Shown here: positions 1 to 11,048 of the stretch, piece after piece
How the letters are laid out: each line of letters opens with the position of its first letter
How positions within the stretch are numbered: the stretch's first letter is position 1
DNA from: Morella rubra
Lineage: Eukaryota; Streptophyta; Magnoliopsida; Fagales; Myricaceae
NCBI GenBank assembly: GCA_003952965.2
Contig: CM025849.1
Coordinates: forward strand, 11,108,359 to 11,172,358
Length of the DNA: 64,000 nt
Reading direction: 5' to 3'
Notes under the pieces: generated by a model
The model's database searches: none
What the model was told of the DNA's origin: nothing
The model's input: the letters and a program-made list of their open reading frames with translations, nothing else
Translations under genes and position numbers: made by a program

Positions 1-1178
1 TACATTGTGTGATTCAGGCAAATAATGATAGAGAATCCTAAGTTTGTAATTCTATTAACTCTCCATGTTATTTCATATCTTTGACTTTCTATGGAGCCAA
101 TTTTGAGTCTCAATCTGCTGTCATCACAATGTCGGTTTCCATTGCTTAAGATTTTAAATTTTAATGTTTACAAACGTGAGATAACTATTAAAGTATAATT
201 TGTATGTTTATGTATTCTATTGGTGACGTATAATTCGAAGTTAATTTATTAACATGAATTTCATTTAGTATATAAAAATTCAGTAGACTTTTTAACTTCA
301 AGTTGAAAATACGCTAATGGTAAACGTTTACTTAACTTCTAAATTCGTTTAAATTGTGATTTGCTCAGAAACCCTTGTTCTCTATGGATCATGAAAACAT
401 TTAGCACATGTGCATTATGGTCAAAATATTAGATTTAGACGTCACAAGTGACCTAGGAAGACAAAATCCACACGATTACTTAGGAACCAAGGATCTAATT
501 TTTTACGTGCATAACACCAAAAAAATATAAATATATTACTAATCTCTGTTACGTCGACAAGAAGTTCACTAACTTCGTTTTAATTTTCTAAGGCCTCTTT
601 CACATTAGGCCGGCGATTCAGTCTGTCCTGCACGTGACGCATAACTGGCGTTGGACTCTGATGATAGGTGAATGATAGTACAATGTTTCTCATAATCGAG
701 CACGTTCATTCTACAAAAATATTATAGGCTACAATAAATATAACAAATTCATAAAACAACATTCAAAATATCAAAAAATATCTATACAAATATTAATACT
801 TTTAACACATACTCTAATAACTTTTTACACAAACTCTAATATATTTTCAAAAAAAAAAAAAAAGGTTAGATTTTTTTTTCTTCTTTCCTTATATTTTTCT
901 ATCAAACTCCAATAATGTTTTATTAAAAAATTACATCAAATCATCTCTCTACACCTTTTTACAAACTCCAATAAAATTAAATATCTTTTAAAACTTTTCA
1001 TCAATTTTTACACAAAAACCTATAAATATCCTATCTACATAAATATTCACAATTCTATAAAAAAATAATAATAATTAAAAATCTTACAAATTTTTATAAT
1101 ACGAACATTCAGAAAAATTTTAAATGTAGACTTTATTTTTTAATTTTTTGGTATTGACACTCCAAATTACTATATTAC
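1..1178. other. AT-rich intergenic stretch, no gene seen
   Basis: Long A and T runs and low-complexity AT sequence. There is no convincing reading frame, and I found no match to the rest of the window. The duplicated block A begins just after it. Confidence 0.5.
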
Positions 1179-3226
1179 AGTTTGACGCCCCAAAAATGAC
1201 ACGTATGCGGGACTCAAACTTAAAGCTGAACAATCTTGTGTTGTTGCTATTATTATTGTTACCATCATTATTCAAAAAGGCACCATCCAATGCGGAATCT
1301 TATGTAATTCTCATCCAATTTAAAAAAATAATAATGAACAATATTAAACTCCAAATTATTATCCCAAAAGATTCCTCATAGGGATCAAAGATACAATGAA
1401 AATTTTTTGAAATTTATTCTCTTAGAGAATGTAAGAGTAAAAAAAAGTATGTTTAGATTAAAATTTTTATGAGATGAGTTTTTATGGGTTTTCGTAAAAG
1501 TTTTTTTTGTTTTTTCACAGAAATTGAGGTCAATGATTAGATAAAAAATTTTATTGAAAACTAAGATGTTTTGTGTGTGAAAAAAATCATTTTTGATTGG
1601 AAAACATTTTTAAAATAAAAAACGTTTCTAGGATCATTAACCAAACATGAACTTTTTCAAAACAATCTCTATCCCCCTGAGTGTGTAAAAAGGAAACACA
1701 CTATTGATATAAAAAACGTCGTCCACTGAACAATAGCAAATGTTCAATAATGGAATAGCTAGTACTAGTACGGAGGACGAATGCATTATCTACTACTTGT
1801 CGTTTTCCAATCATCTAATGAAGGCTTCCTTTTAAAATTGAAGGTAAAGGTAGAGAAGTAGAAATGGTTAATGCATCTGTGCTTCCAACTAGCACTAAGA
1901 CATTGAACTTAGCTTGCGCCGATATAGTTCTTCAATATCAGTCATGATTGGTGTGGCACGTTCCGCGGTTTAATATCAGTCATGTTTGTGAGGCACGTTC
2001 TGCAGCCCGCACGTTCCAACTCTTTTGTATTTCCCTAGTTATTTCTTTTGACCCACTTGTATAAGGTCTTATGGCCATCTGGATCCAGGCCTTTGAGGCC
2101 AATAAATTTATGGCCTTTTGGACCCTAAATATTATTATTATGGGCTTTTTGCTATTCATTGTAACCAGTTTCAGAGGCTTAGTTGTATTCAACACTGATG
2201 TAATTTTCCCGATAAAATGAAATTTCATGTTTACTTTTTTTAAAAAAAAAAAAAAAAACCCCTTTTGAGTCTATCTAGGATATACAATCCACAATATAGA
2301 AAACATGCATACTGTCAGAACTTCAATAAATATAGATAAATTTTGTTATCCAAAGATTTGACAATTATGAAGCATATTTTTAAGATTGATTACAGAAGTT
2401 CTAGAAGCCAAGCCGGCCAACAGGCAGTTTTCGTGTAATTACAAACATCTTCATCATAACAGATACGAATGATCTTCCAAGTGCCACCCCGGATCAAATT
2501 GTTCAAGAAGGGAAGCACATAACAGTTGAGCCAAAGTTTCATTAACATTCCATCAATATCCAAAGTTCAACTGCCAACGGTATCTACTTGACAAAGTTGT
2601 ACACTATATTTAAAGGGGTAGTGTGTTATATCACGCACCTTAATTATAGGCTAAAATCAAATGAAAGTCGAAATTTGATCATGTTCGAAACATAAAGGTC
2701 CCAAATTACCATTTTAAAACTTAAAGGAAATAAGATTGATTTTGACCTATATAATTAGGAGATGTAATGTAACATTACCCATGTTTAAATCTTGGACCAT
2801 CATCCATATAAAAAAGGGCCTGATCCAACTGCATTATAGGAAGGAAACTGAAAATATCAAGCTTGAAATCGGATGAATTTGACACAAACAAACAGACAGT
2901 ACTGATACATAATTTAAATGGTTTGATAAGTACTAATTATGGTCCTCTGAGCAGGAAAGCCACAAAGGTAGCTTCACTTATAATCGCTGGTTAACCAAGC
3001 TAGGGTCCCTAATCACAGATTGAAGCTTAGAGAGATGAATATGTCATTTCAAATTGTAAATGGATGTATACAATTATACATACACGTACCTGCCCAAAAG
3101 AAAAGAGAGAAAGTAAAATTTTGCAAGACCAATCCTGTGATTTGTGAACAGCAGCTAATTAAGGTACTTGTTCTCGACGGCTCAGCCCTTTATTGTAAGT
3201 TTTCCCAGACATCCTATATAGAATTC
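1179..3226. repeat. Block A, left part: 3' flank of GRAS copy A
   Basis: This stretch aligns with 24322-26412, in front of GRAS copy B. Shared landmarks are the CTGAACAATCTTGTGTTG run near 1224 and 24376, the TTAATGCATCTGTGCTTCC motif near 1868 and 24779, and a foldback element. The two copies differ by scattered substitutions and indels. It is non-coding 3' flank of the minus-strand GRAS gene. The short frames inside it are not conserved between copies, so I do not call them genes. Confidence 0.75.
2615..2780. mobile_element. MULE-like foldback element, internally deleted copy
   Basis: The ends are GGGGTAGTGTG and its near inverse ACATTACCC. The flanks are ATATTTAAA on the left and ATGTTTAAA on the right, a 9-base target duplication with one mutation. 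The same insertion in block B (25438-25929) is 492 bases, so this copy has lost about 326 internal bases. Nine-base duplications with inverted ends are typical of Mutator-like elements. It is non-coding. Confidence 0.7.
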
Positions 3227-3784
3227 CTAGGCCGGCACCCAACAAGAGGAGGCATAGACAATCCGATCCTTCCATCCCTGAAGCAACCAGTGGTTGCCTT
3301 CATCGAGTCCAAAATCCTTGTGGTACCATTCCTTCGTCCTAGACCTGAATCTGTCCCTGAGCTCTTGGTCCAACGGCAGCTGCCTGAAACCAGCTCTCAT
3401 AGTCCGGAGTTGCCACTGCTTGTATATCTCTGGCCTCTCAACCCTTTCTAGGCCCTCACATGCTATAACATTCATAATCTCCCTCCCGTAGAACTCTCTC
3501 TCAAACATCAACCTCCCTGATTGGTGTTCAGAGGGTAGTATAATATCGACCGAGTCATAAAATGCAGAGAAGTGGAAGAGCATCTCTCGGAACCGCGTGA
3601 CAAAGAAAGGAGAGTTGTAGCCTCCATTGACAATAGAATGGACAAAAAGGTCGGGATTCAGCCTCCTGATTAAGTCCAAAACCGCATTCCTTGGACTAGT
3701 CTCTTCGACTGTCTCATCAAGTAGGTTCTTAAGCTTGAACGAACAGTTCACAGCAAGAACCTCACTCTCATCAATGGTGAGGTT
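3227..3784 (-). pseudogene. GRAS (LISCL) copy A, C-terminal piece
   Basis: An open frame of about 185 codons encodes the C-terminal half of a GRAS domain: LAVNCSFKLKNLLDET, the PFYRE-region motif REIMNVIACEG, RVERPE, and the closing SAW motif with the ending WVPA and a stop at 3227. The frame runs without a break up to the copia insertion. The 5' end of the piece meets the LTR at 3790, with the target duplication CTCAA at 3785-3789. The rest of the gene lies at 7526-8080 and 15032-15921. It cannot make a normal GRAS protein because the reading frame is interrupted twice by transposons. Confidence 0.9.
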
Positions 3785-3789
3785 CTCAA

Positions 3790-3976
3790 TGTCAAACTGT
3801 GATTTCAATATATTTTCCGTTGACTTTACAAACTGACCCAGTATACATATATAGGAAACAATACGATTCTAGTACTCTAAGCTATACATATTTGTTCCTT
3901 TAACTGGAAAGGAAAGAATATCTCTAGTCTCCTATAATTCCTCCACTGTATTCTCATATGACAACTCACGCCAACA
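3790..3976 (-). repeat. 3' LTR of copia-1
   Basis: 187 bases, matching 7337-7520. By eye the pair differs by about seven substitutions and one 3-base gap, which points to a fairly recent insertion. It is bounded by TG...CA on both strands. Confidence 0.92.
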
Positions 3977-4141
3977 CTCTCCCTCAAGTTGATGCATAGA
4001 TATCCTTTATGCACAACTGTCTAGTGAGTTGTAAAAATCTTTACTGCACGCGGCTTTGGTAAGTATATTTGCTAATTGATCCTTTGACTTGACAAGTGGA
4101 AACCGAATTATTTTGGCTTCTAGATTGTGCTTGATAAAGTG

Positions 4142-5698
4142 TCAATCCACCTCCACATGTTTGGTGCGATCGTGTTGTACAGGATTGTGAGAGATATCAA
4201 TAGTTGCTTTATTGTCGCAGAAAAGATTCATTTCCGATTTTGGAGCAAATCCAATCTCGGTTAATAACTGTTTTAGCCATAACAGCTCACATAGTCCCTT
4301 GGCCATTCCTCGAAATTCTGCTTCAGCACTTGAGAGGCTACAACTTTCTATTTTATACTTCGCCATGTCACAAGATTTCCACCAACAAAGGTAAAATATC
4401 TTGAGGTGGATTTCCTGTCTGAAATATTCCCTGCCCAATCAGCATCCGTATAACCGTCTATATCCAAGTGATTATTTCTGAAAAATAAAACCTTTTACCT
4501 AGAGAAGATTTCAAATATCTGAGGATACGAATCACAGCAGCCATGTGCTCCTCACTTGGACAATGCATGAACTGACTCACTATACTTACTACATATGCAA
4601 TATCAGGCCGAGATGAGAGAGATAAATGAGTTTGCCAACTAGCGTTGGTATCTCTCTTTATTGGCTGGTTTCTGATTTTCATATATCCCTAGCTTATGAT
4701 TCTGAATAATCGGGGTATCCACATGTTTACATTCTAATAAACCCATTTATGCTAATAATCCAAAATATATTTTCATTGGGAAAAAAAATATACCTTGACG
4801 TGATCTTGCAACTTCTATGCCCAAAAAATATTTTAGTCCACCCAAATTTTTCATTTCAAATTTTGACGCCAACTACCCCTGGAGTCGTTGATATTTCATC
4901 AAGATCATCTCCTGTGATAATCATATCATCCACATAGACAATCAAGGCTATCACCTTGCCATTTTGTCTCTTTAGGAATAGAGTATGATCTAAATTACTC
5001 TGATGAAATCCACATTTTCTCATAGCAAGGCTAAATCTCCCAAACCATGCCCTTGGAGATTCCTTCAATCCATATAAGGTGTGCTGTAACTTACAAACCA
5101 CCCTAGTTCCATCAGTAACAGAATATCCTGGATGAATATCCATATATACTTTCTCTTCAAGATCGCCATGAAGGAAGGCATTCTTCACATCAAATTGGTG
5201 TAACGGTCAATCTTAGTTTGCTGCAAGAGACAATAATACCCTAATAGTATTTAATTTTGTCACCGGTGAAAAGGTTTCGTGATAATCGACTCCATATGTT
5301 TGAGTGTAGCCTTTTGCCACGAATCATGCCTTATACTGTTCGATTGAACCATCTGCCTTGTGTTTAATAGAAAAAACCCACTTAGATCCCACAGTTCTTT
5401 TTCCATCCGATAGTGGTATTAAATTCCAGGTTTTATTCTGTAGCAATGCACTCATCTCTTCTTGTATTGCTTGAGTCCAATTCAAGTCTCCTAAAGCATC
5501 TTCGATTGTTGTGGGAATATGGCAAGTTGACAACTCACGTACAAGAGTCTTGATAGGCTCTGTCAATGACTTTGTGGCCACATAATTGGCAATTGGATAC
5601 TGTGCTTTTTTGTCCTCAAAATTAGGAGAGTAACAGCTAGGTGGTGTTTCCCGATTTTGCCTAAGAGGTAGCACATATCTAGCTGTAGAAGATTCCAT
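4142..5698 (-). pseudogene. copia-1 reverse transcriptase and RNase H, broken
   Basis: Several fragments in copia order. At 5324-5698 is the start of the RT domain (DLNWTQAIQEEMSAL, then KWVFSIKHKADGSIE). At 4856-5188 is the RT core (NAFLHGDLEEKVYM, LYGLKESPRAWF and the catalytic YVDDMIITG). At 4458-4682 is the connection region (RPDIAYVVSIVSQFM). At 4142-4438 is RNase H (SSAEAEFRGMA, then HDRTKHVEVD). Frameshifts and stops separate the fragments. The catalytic YVDD is still present, but the polyprotein is dead. Confidence 0.9.
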
Positions 5699-5776
5699 AA
5701 TATTTGAATTTTGATTGGTTTACCTCAAGATTATTTGCAGCAAGTGTACGTTCCCCATTTTGTGCCTCAGGTGCTA

Positions 5777-6012
5777 CCAAATCGGGAGAAGCAGAAATAT
5801 TAGGAGAAAAATCATCCATTGTGACCAAATCTATAGGAGAAGAATCGGTAATTTTTGTAACCAAATCTATAGGAGAATGATAGGTATTTTTGTAACCAAA
5901 TCTGCAAGAGAAAAATCAGCCATCTTTGTGACCAAATCTGTAAGAGAAAAATCGGCATTCTTCTTGACCAAATCTATAGGAAATAAATCAGCATTTGTAA
6001 CCAAATCTTCAT
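5777..6012 (-). repeat. About seven tandem copies of a 36-base unit in the copia-1 integrase-RT linker
   Basis: The unit core ACCAAATCT recurs near 5777, 5824, 5860, 5897, 5932, 5968 and 6000, a spacing close to 36 bases (12 codons). Where the minus-strand frame is open it reads a repeated SPIDLVTK-like peptide. The array lies between the integrase and RT domains, a poorly conserved linker. Confidence 0.8.
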
Positions 6013-6167
6013 GTGCCCGTATATCATGCAACCCTGGTCAATTTAATGCCAACCAATTCGGGGCTTAGTGATCCTTCTTCCCCTGAAGTGCAGAATTGGG
6101 AAAAAATAACATCTCTCACTCCATGAATGTGACATTCATGATAACGTAAGTCTAATTAGATTTAGGA

Positions 6168-6700
6168 TCAAAACAACGATATCCTTTCTGATGAAAAGGC
6201 ATATCCTAAAAACAAGCATTTGAGGGCACACGCATCAAGCTTCGTTCGTTGGTGTTTGTGGAGATGGACATAAGCCACACACCCAAAAACACGTGGAGGC
6301 AACATCAACATAGATGGCAACTGGACATGAGATGAGAGAGCTTGTAACGGGTGATAAACCCCAAGACTTTCGATGGCATGTGATTTAAGAGATGAACAAC
6401 GGTAGTAATCGCACCAGCCCAAAACCGATTAGGAGCATGGGCACCAAGGACTAATGCTCTAGCGGTTTCGAGTAGATGTCTATTTTTCCATTCAGCAATG
6501 CCATTTTGCTGAGGAGTATGTGGGCAAGACGTCTCATGAAGAATACCAAGGAGGTGACAATAGTCGCGAAATTGATGGTTAATAAATTCACTACCATTAT
6601 CGGACCTACAAATTTGAATTTTGGCTAAAAACTGATTTTGCACCATAATATGGAAAGATTGAAATACTGGGGGAAATTTTGAGTGAATCAAAGCCATCAA
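6168..6700 (-). pseudogene. copia-1 integrase, broken
   Basis: Two overlapping frames carry the integrase core end: ICRSDNGSEFINHQF, then SCPHTPQQNGIAEWKNRHL with the catalytic-region PQQNG, and RVFGCVAYVHLHKHQRTK followed by KCLFLGYA. The overlap at 6305-6422 marks a frameshift. Upstream on the minus strand (6700-7200) the sequence is decayed. Confidence 0.88.
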
Positions 6701-7212
6701 TATGGAAAATCAAAGTAAGTAAAATCAAGTGAATTCTTTTTGCCAAAGGATACAACGTGATGAAAAATACAAGTTTCACAAAATCAAAATTCTTCACAGA
6801 GGAAAATAATGAAAGAAACAAATATTTCATATACGTAAATGATGGATGGCCTAAACGGCAATGCCAAAGCCAAATTTCCTACTCTTTGACATCCTCAATA
6901 TGCTTCGTATTGTGTGCTTGGCCCAAACTGAAAATATCCATGTAATACAGCCCCCCCTCTCTTAGTACCATGCCAATGATCTCTTTGGAGAGAAGATCCT
7001 AGAGAAGACAATGAGTAGGATACATTAGCACTGCATAGTTAAGATCCGTCGTCACTTGACTTACAGATTGGAGCCGATGAGACAATAACGGCACTAGTAG
7101 AGTATTGTGAAGCTGCAAGGTGGGGGACAACGATACTGTGCCCGTGCCAACCACAGGGGAAATTGCACCATTGGCATTTGCAATATTAGTGTGTCACGAC
7201 ACGAAATCTTGC

Positions 7213-7290
7213 ATGAAGTCCGATGCCGCAAAGGTCATATGATCAGTGGCGCCAGAGTCAAGCAACCACATACTACGATCAACATCATGA
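7213..7290 (-). pseudogene. copia-1 protease remnant
   Basis: Minus-strand reading gives WLLDSGATDHMT, the aspartic-protease active-site motif (DSG) of copia elements. It is a short remnant directly after the 5' LTR, so the whole gag region has been lost. Confidence 0.75.
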
Positions 7291-7336
7291 GAAAAACTAT
7301 AATAGCCACAAGGAAGGGAACTTGGCTCTAATATCA

Positions 7337-7520
7337 TGTCAAACTGTGATTTCAATATATTTTTCGTTAACTTTACAAACTGACCCAGTATACATATATA
7401 GGAAACAATACGATTCTAGCCTAAGCTATACAAATTTGTTCCTATAACTGGAAAGGAAAGAATATCTCTAGTCTCCTATAATTCCTCCACTATATTCTCA
7501 TTTGACAACTCACGCCAACA
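7337..7520 (-). repeat. 5' LTR of copia-1
   Basis: 184 bases, the partner of 3790-3976. On the minus strand it is followed by the primer-binding site at about 7324-7336. Confidence 0.92.
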
Positions 7521-7525
7521 CTCAA

Positions 7526-8080
7526 TTCGGATGTCTCCCAGTTCTGTGACTCTACGGCATGGTACTCGAAAGGAACCTTAAACCGCTTGCAATACTTTGC
7601 CAACCGATGACCAGTCTAGTCCATTCTCTCTATTGGACGGAATCCAGGTTAGGGAAAATTTCGGTGCCACTGCTAGCCAACCGTGCCTCAAGGCCGTTAA
7701 CAAAATAATAGACCAACCTCTGAGAGCCGTCACCAAAAGGAGAAGAGTGTTGCCAAATATTCCTCAATAACTCATTAGTAATCCTACTGTTATCTGCTGA
7801 TACAACTTGCGGATAGAGCATCAAAAGAGACCTTAAATCGACCATCTCTTTCTTCTTGCCCTGTTTTTTAGCACGACATTTCCCACAATTACCTAACTTT
7901 GGCTGCCCATTCTTCTGCGAGGCTTGGCTTGCTTCATTCTACAGGGATTGATTGTTATCGTGTAGCACAGAAGGTGCATCAATACAAAGTAACACCTTTC
8001 TAAGATCCCTGTTAATTCATTCTCTTCCCCAAATACCGCTGACTGCTTTGTAGTCCTCCCTTAAAAATATGTGAGTCCCT
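7526..8080 (-). pseudogene. GRAS copy A, middle piece with deleted core
   Basis: Matches the middle of copy B. It contains sequence for DLRSLLMLYPQ (copy B has LMLCAQAVS) and for the QHSSPFGDGSQRL motif of the first leucine-rich region. Compared with copy B (27097-27360), about 260 bases are missing at 7650, at a GAAA microhomology. The loss removes the VHIID core (LHIIDFGILYGFHW in copy B). The piece ends at 8080 at the second transposon insertion. Confidence 0.85.
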
Positions 8081-8082
8081 TT

Positions 8083-8345
8083 TTTAGGCTAAATTACGTC
8101 CCTGTGCAAATTAAATAATAATCTCAAGCAAATCAACAACTAAACCAAAAAGAAATAAAGCAAGTACCAAGAGAACAAGTAAGATTTACGTAGAAAACCC
8201 TTTAGTGTGAAAGGGAAAACCACAGGGCAACTTCGAGATAAATCCACTATAATAAAACTTGAGTTCTAGCAAATTGAAATTCAACAAGATCAACTCTTTG
8301 AGAAAAATACAATCTCAACACAAAATCCTGAAATTTGACGAAACC
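8083..8345 (-). repeat. Truncated 3' LTR of copia-2
   Basis: Matches the first half of 13122-13750 (for example GACGAAACCCA at the end of the match), with a 60-base internal gap relative to it. It is joined directly to the RT coding sequence at about 8345. Confidence 0.8.
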
Positions 8346-8990
8346 CATAGAGACTCTTTTTCAACTTGAAAACCATGTGCTCCTTTCCTTTCGCTTCAAA
8401 TCCTTCTAGCTGATCCATGTAGATTTCTTTCTTCAAATCACCATGGAGAAAGACAGTCTTCACATCTAGCTGCTCAAACTCGAGATTTAAACTAGCTACA
8501 AAACCCAAAACCACTTGAATGGAAGTCATCTTGGCGATAGGAAATAATATCTCATCGAAGTAAATCTGTTTTTTATGACCGAAGTCTTTCACCACCAATC
8601 GAGCTTTATACTTCAATGGTTTATCACCATCTTTTTTCAGCTAGAACACCCTTTTTTTTTCCAACGCCTTTTTGCCTTTAGGAAGCATTCACCCAGCTAT
8701 GCTTGTCCTTATGAGACTGCACTTCCTAAAATTTTTTTGGCTCCCCTTCATCAGTTAATAAGATATAATCAGGATACCTGATTGATGGACGATGCTCTCT
8801 GGTAGACCTTCTAGCCTGAGGTACCGATGGAGTAGGTTGCTCCCCCTGCTCAACATCCTCTGGATCAACCTCATCAACCATTGTTGGCTCTTCAGCATCT
8901 CTGTCAACGTGCATCTCTCTCCCCTGAATGGCACTGTCTAGAGACAAAGAGATAGATGTAAGGTTAGTCCTTCAACGACACGTCTTGGAT
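8345..8990 (-). pseudogene. copia-2 reverse transcriptase N-terminal part and linker
   Basis: The frame at 8290-8616 reads KYKARLVVKDFGHKKQIYF, then LDVKTVFLHGDLKKEIYM and KLKKSLYGFRQ, the first third of a copia RT. It stops being RT exactly where the LTR begins, so the catalytic YVDD and RNase H are gone. The 8726-8947 fragment (RRSTREHRPSIRYPDYI) is the usual linker before RT. Confidence 0.88.
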
Positions 8991-9020
8991 TCTCAGATTT
9001 CTCAAAATCTGTCAAACTTT

Positions 9021-11026
9021 GATTTTCATGGAAAATCACATCTCTACTTCTGATAATCTTTTTCCTTTCCAGATCCCATAACCTGTAGCCAAATTTTCAT
9101 CTTCGTAGCCAACAAAAATGCAAGGAGTGGCTTTGTCATCAAGCTTCAACTGTTGCTCTTTAGGCACATGTGCAAATACCTTGCACCAAAAAATCTTCAA
9201 ATGAGAATAAGAAAAATCCTTTCCTATCCACACTTTCTCTGAAATCTCAAAACCCAAAGGAACTGATAGAGACTGGTTGATTAGGTAGCACGCAGTGCAA
9301 ACAGCTTCACCCTAGAATGACTTAGGAAGTCCAACCATCCTTAACATAATTTTGACCTTTTCGACAATGGTGCAGTTCATTCTCTCTGCCACACCGTCAT
9401 GTTGTGGGGTACCAGGAATTGTTTTCTCATGTCTAATGTCATGCTCTGAGCAGTAATCTTCAAACGCATTAGACGTATATTCCCTCCGTTGTCAGTCCGG
9501 AGACACTTCAAAACCTCCCAGTTTCCCGTTCCACCATGGCATGAAACTTCTTGAAGTGTTGAAAAACCTGGTCTTTTGATCTCAAACAAAACACCAACAC
9601 CTTTCGTGAAGCATTATCAATAAAAGTAAGATATTTATTGCCACCTAATGACTCCACCTCAATAAGACCACATACATAAAAATAAACCAAATCTAAAACA
9701 TTGGGCTTTCTACTAGAGGATTTCTAAAAAGAAACTCTATGTTGTTTACAAAGTAAACAATAATCACAGGGGTTTCAAGACATACCTTTGGCGAAAGGAA
9801 TGAGGGATTTTGTTGCCAAAATCTGCAATCAATCCCTTCTCACTCATGTGAGCCAGCCACTTATGCCACAAATCTAGGGAAGAATCACCTTCCGCTGCAT
9901 TTACCGCTTCATTACACACCTTGCGTCTTGTAAAGTGTGCACAAATCTTTCCTCTAGCAAATACCATTGACCACTTTGTAAGTTTCCATCTTCAGTTGCC
10001 AAAATAACTTTCATATCCCACGTCTTTGAAGGCATGTGTAAATAGCAAATTCAGGCGCATGTCTGGCACATGTAGCACATTCTTCAATGTCAAGGTGCAT
10101 CCAACATCTGTCTGTAAACAAATATCACCAATTCCCACTATGTCAGCATGACTCTCATTGTTCATCTTCACTCTGCCAAAGTTACCCACTTTGTACGAAG
10201 TAAAGAGCTCCCTCTTTGGAGTGACATGGTAGGAAGCCGCTGAGTCGATCACCCACTCAAAAATAGATCTGCAACATGACAACACTGCTCTTCTTCAACA
10301 AAAGAACTGCCATTGCCACATCCTCATTTGAAACACTAGCCATGGTATTCTGATAAGTATTCTGATTCTTATCCTCTTTCTGTTTATTTTTTCAAGCCTT
10401 ACAATGCTTCTTTATATGACCTTTCTTATCAAAAAAGAAACACTTTATCTGATCTTTCCCTTTCGACTGACTTCTGGATTTCCCGTGTCCTTTAGAATCT
10501 CTGCCCTTACTCGCCCTTGTTCTCTGTAACAAGAGCTGTGCGTTTTCTTTGCTGTATCTCTTCTTCTTGTCTCTTCATTGAACAAGCAATCTTTAACCAT
10601 ATTGAGTGTTAACACACCATTCGGAGCATAATTACAAGTAATACTACCAAAGTCTCTTAACTGTTGGCAAAGAACTCAGCAATAGCGTTGCAACTCATCG
10701 TCTAGCACTATTTTCCAATTGTTAACTAAGTCTTGAAATCACTCAAATGCTCGGCAACAGACTTTCCTCTTTCAGCTTCAAATTCACAAGCTTTCTGATC
10801 GCAAAAGCTTTATTCTGAGCTGTCTTCCTCTCATAGAGACTTTCCAATTTCTTCCATAAAGTTTTGGCATTTGTCTCTTGAGACACATGATGGAACACAC
10901 TAGATCAATCCACTGTCTAATATACCCAATAGTCTTTCATTTTTCTTCTCCCAATCCTTGGCACTTCAGTGCTTGGCTTGGCACTATCACCCTCAATCAT
11001 GCAAATCCTTACAGTAAAGGATGTCC
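9021..11026 (-). repeat. copia-2 gag-protease-integrase, tandem copy 1
   Basis: On the minus strand this copy holds, in order: gag with the degenerate zinc knuckle KKGHIKKHC (about 10400-10440), the protease-like WVIDSAASYHVTP (about 10225-10265; DSA in place of DSG), the pre-integrase motif LDLWHKWLAHMSEKGL (about 9850), and integrase pieces (GGNKYLTFIDNASRKVLVF, then CLRTDNGG and VFAHVPKEQQLKLDD). It aligns with 11049-13000. Every frame is broken. Confidence 0.88.
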
Positions 11027-11048
11027 AATTCTAAGATCTTTCTAAGAG

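Larger units (their letters stand above)
3790..7520 (-). mobile_element. Ty1/copia retrotransposon (copia-1) inserted in GRAS copy A
   Basis: The insertion is 3.73 kb with two terminal repeats of about 185 bases and an identical 5-base target duplication CTCAA at 3785-3789 and 7521-7525. Reading on the minus strand, the LTR starts TGTTGGCGTGAG and ends TTTGACA. Next to the 5' LTR is a decayed primer-binding site TGATATTAGAGCC (usual plant form TGGTATCAGAGC, initiator-Met tRNA). Next to the 3' LTR is the polypurine tract TTGAGGGAGAG. The order of protease, integrase, reverse transcriptase and RNase H is that of copia. The gag region is missing, since the protease motif lies within 100 bases of the 5' LTR. 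The coding frames are broken, so the element is non-autonomous now. Confidence 0.93.
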
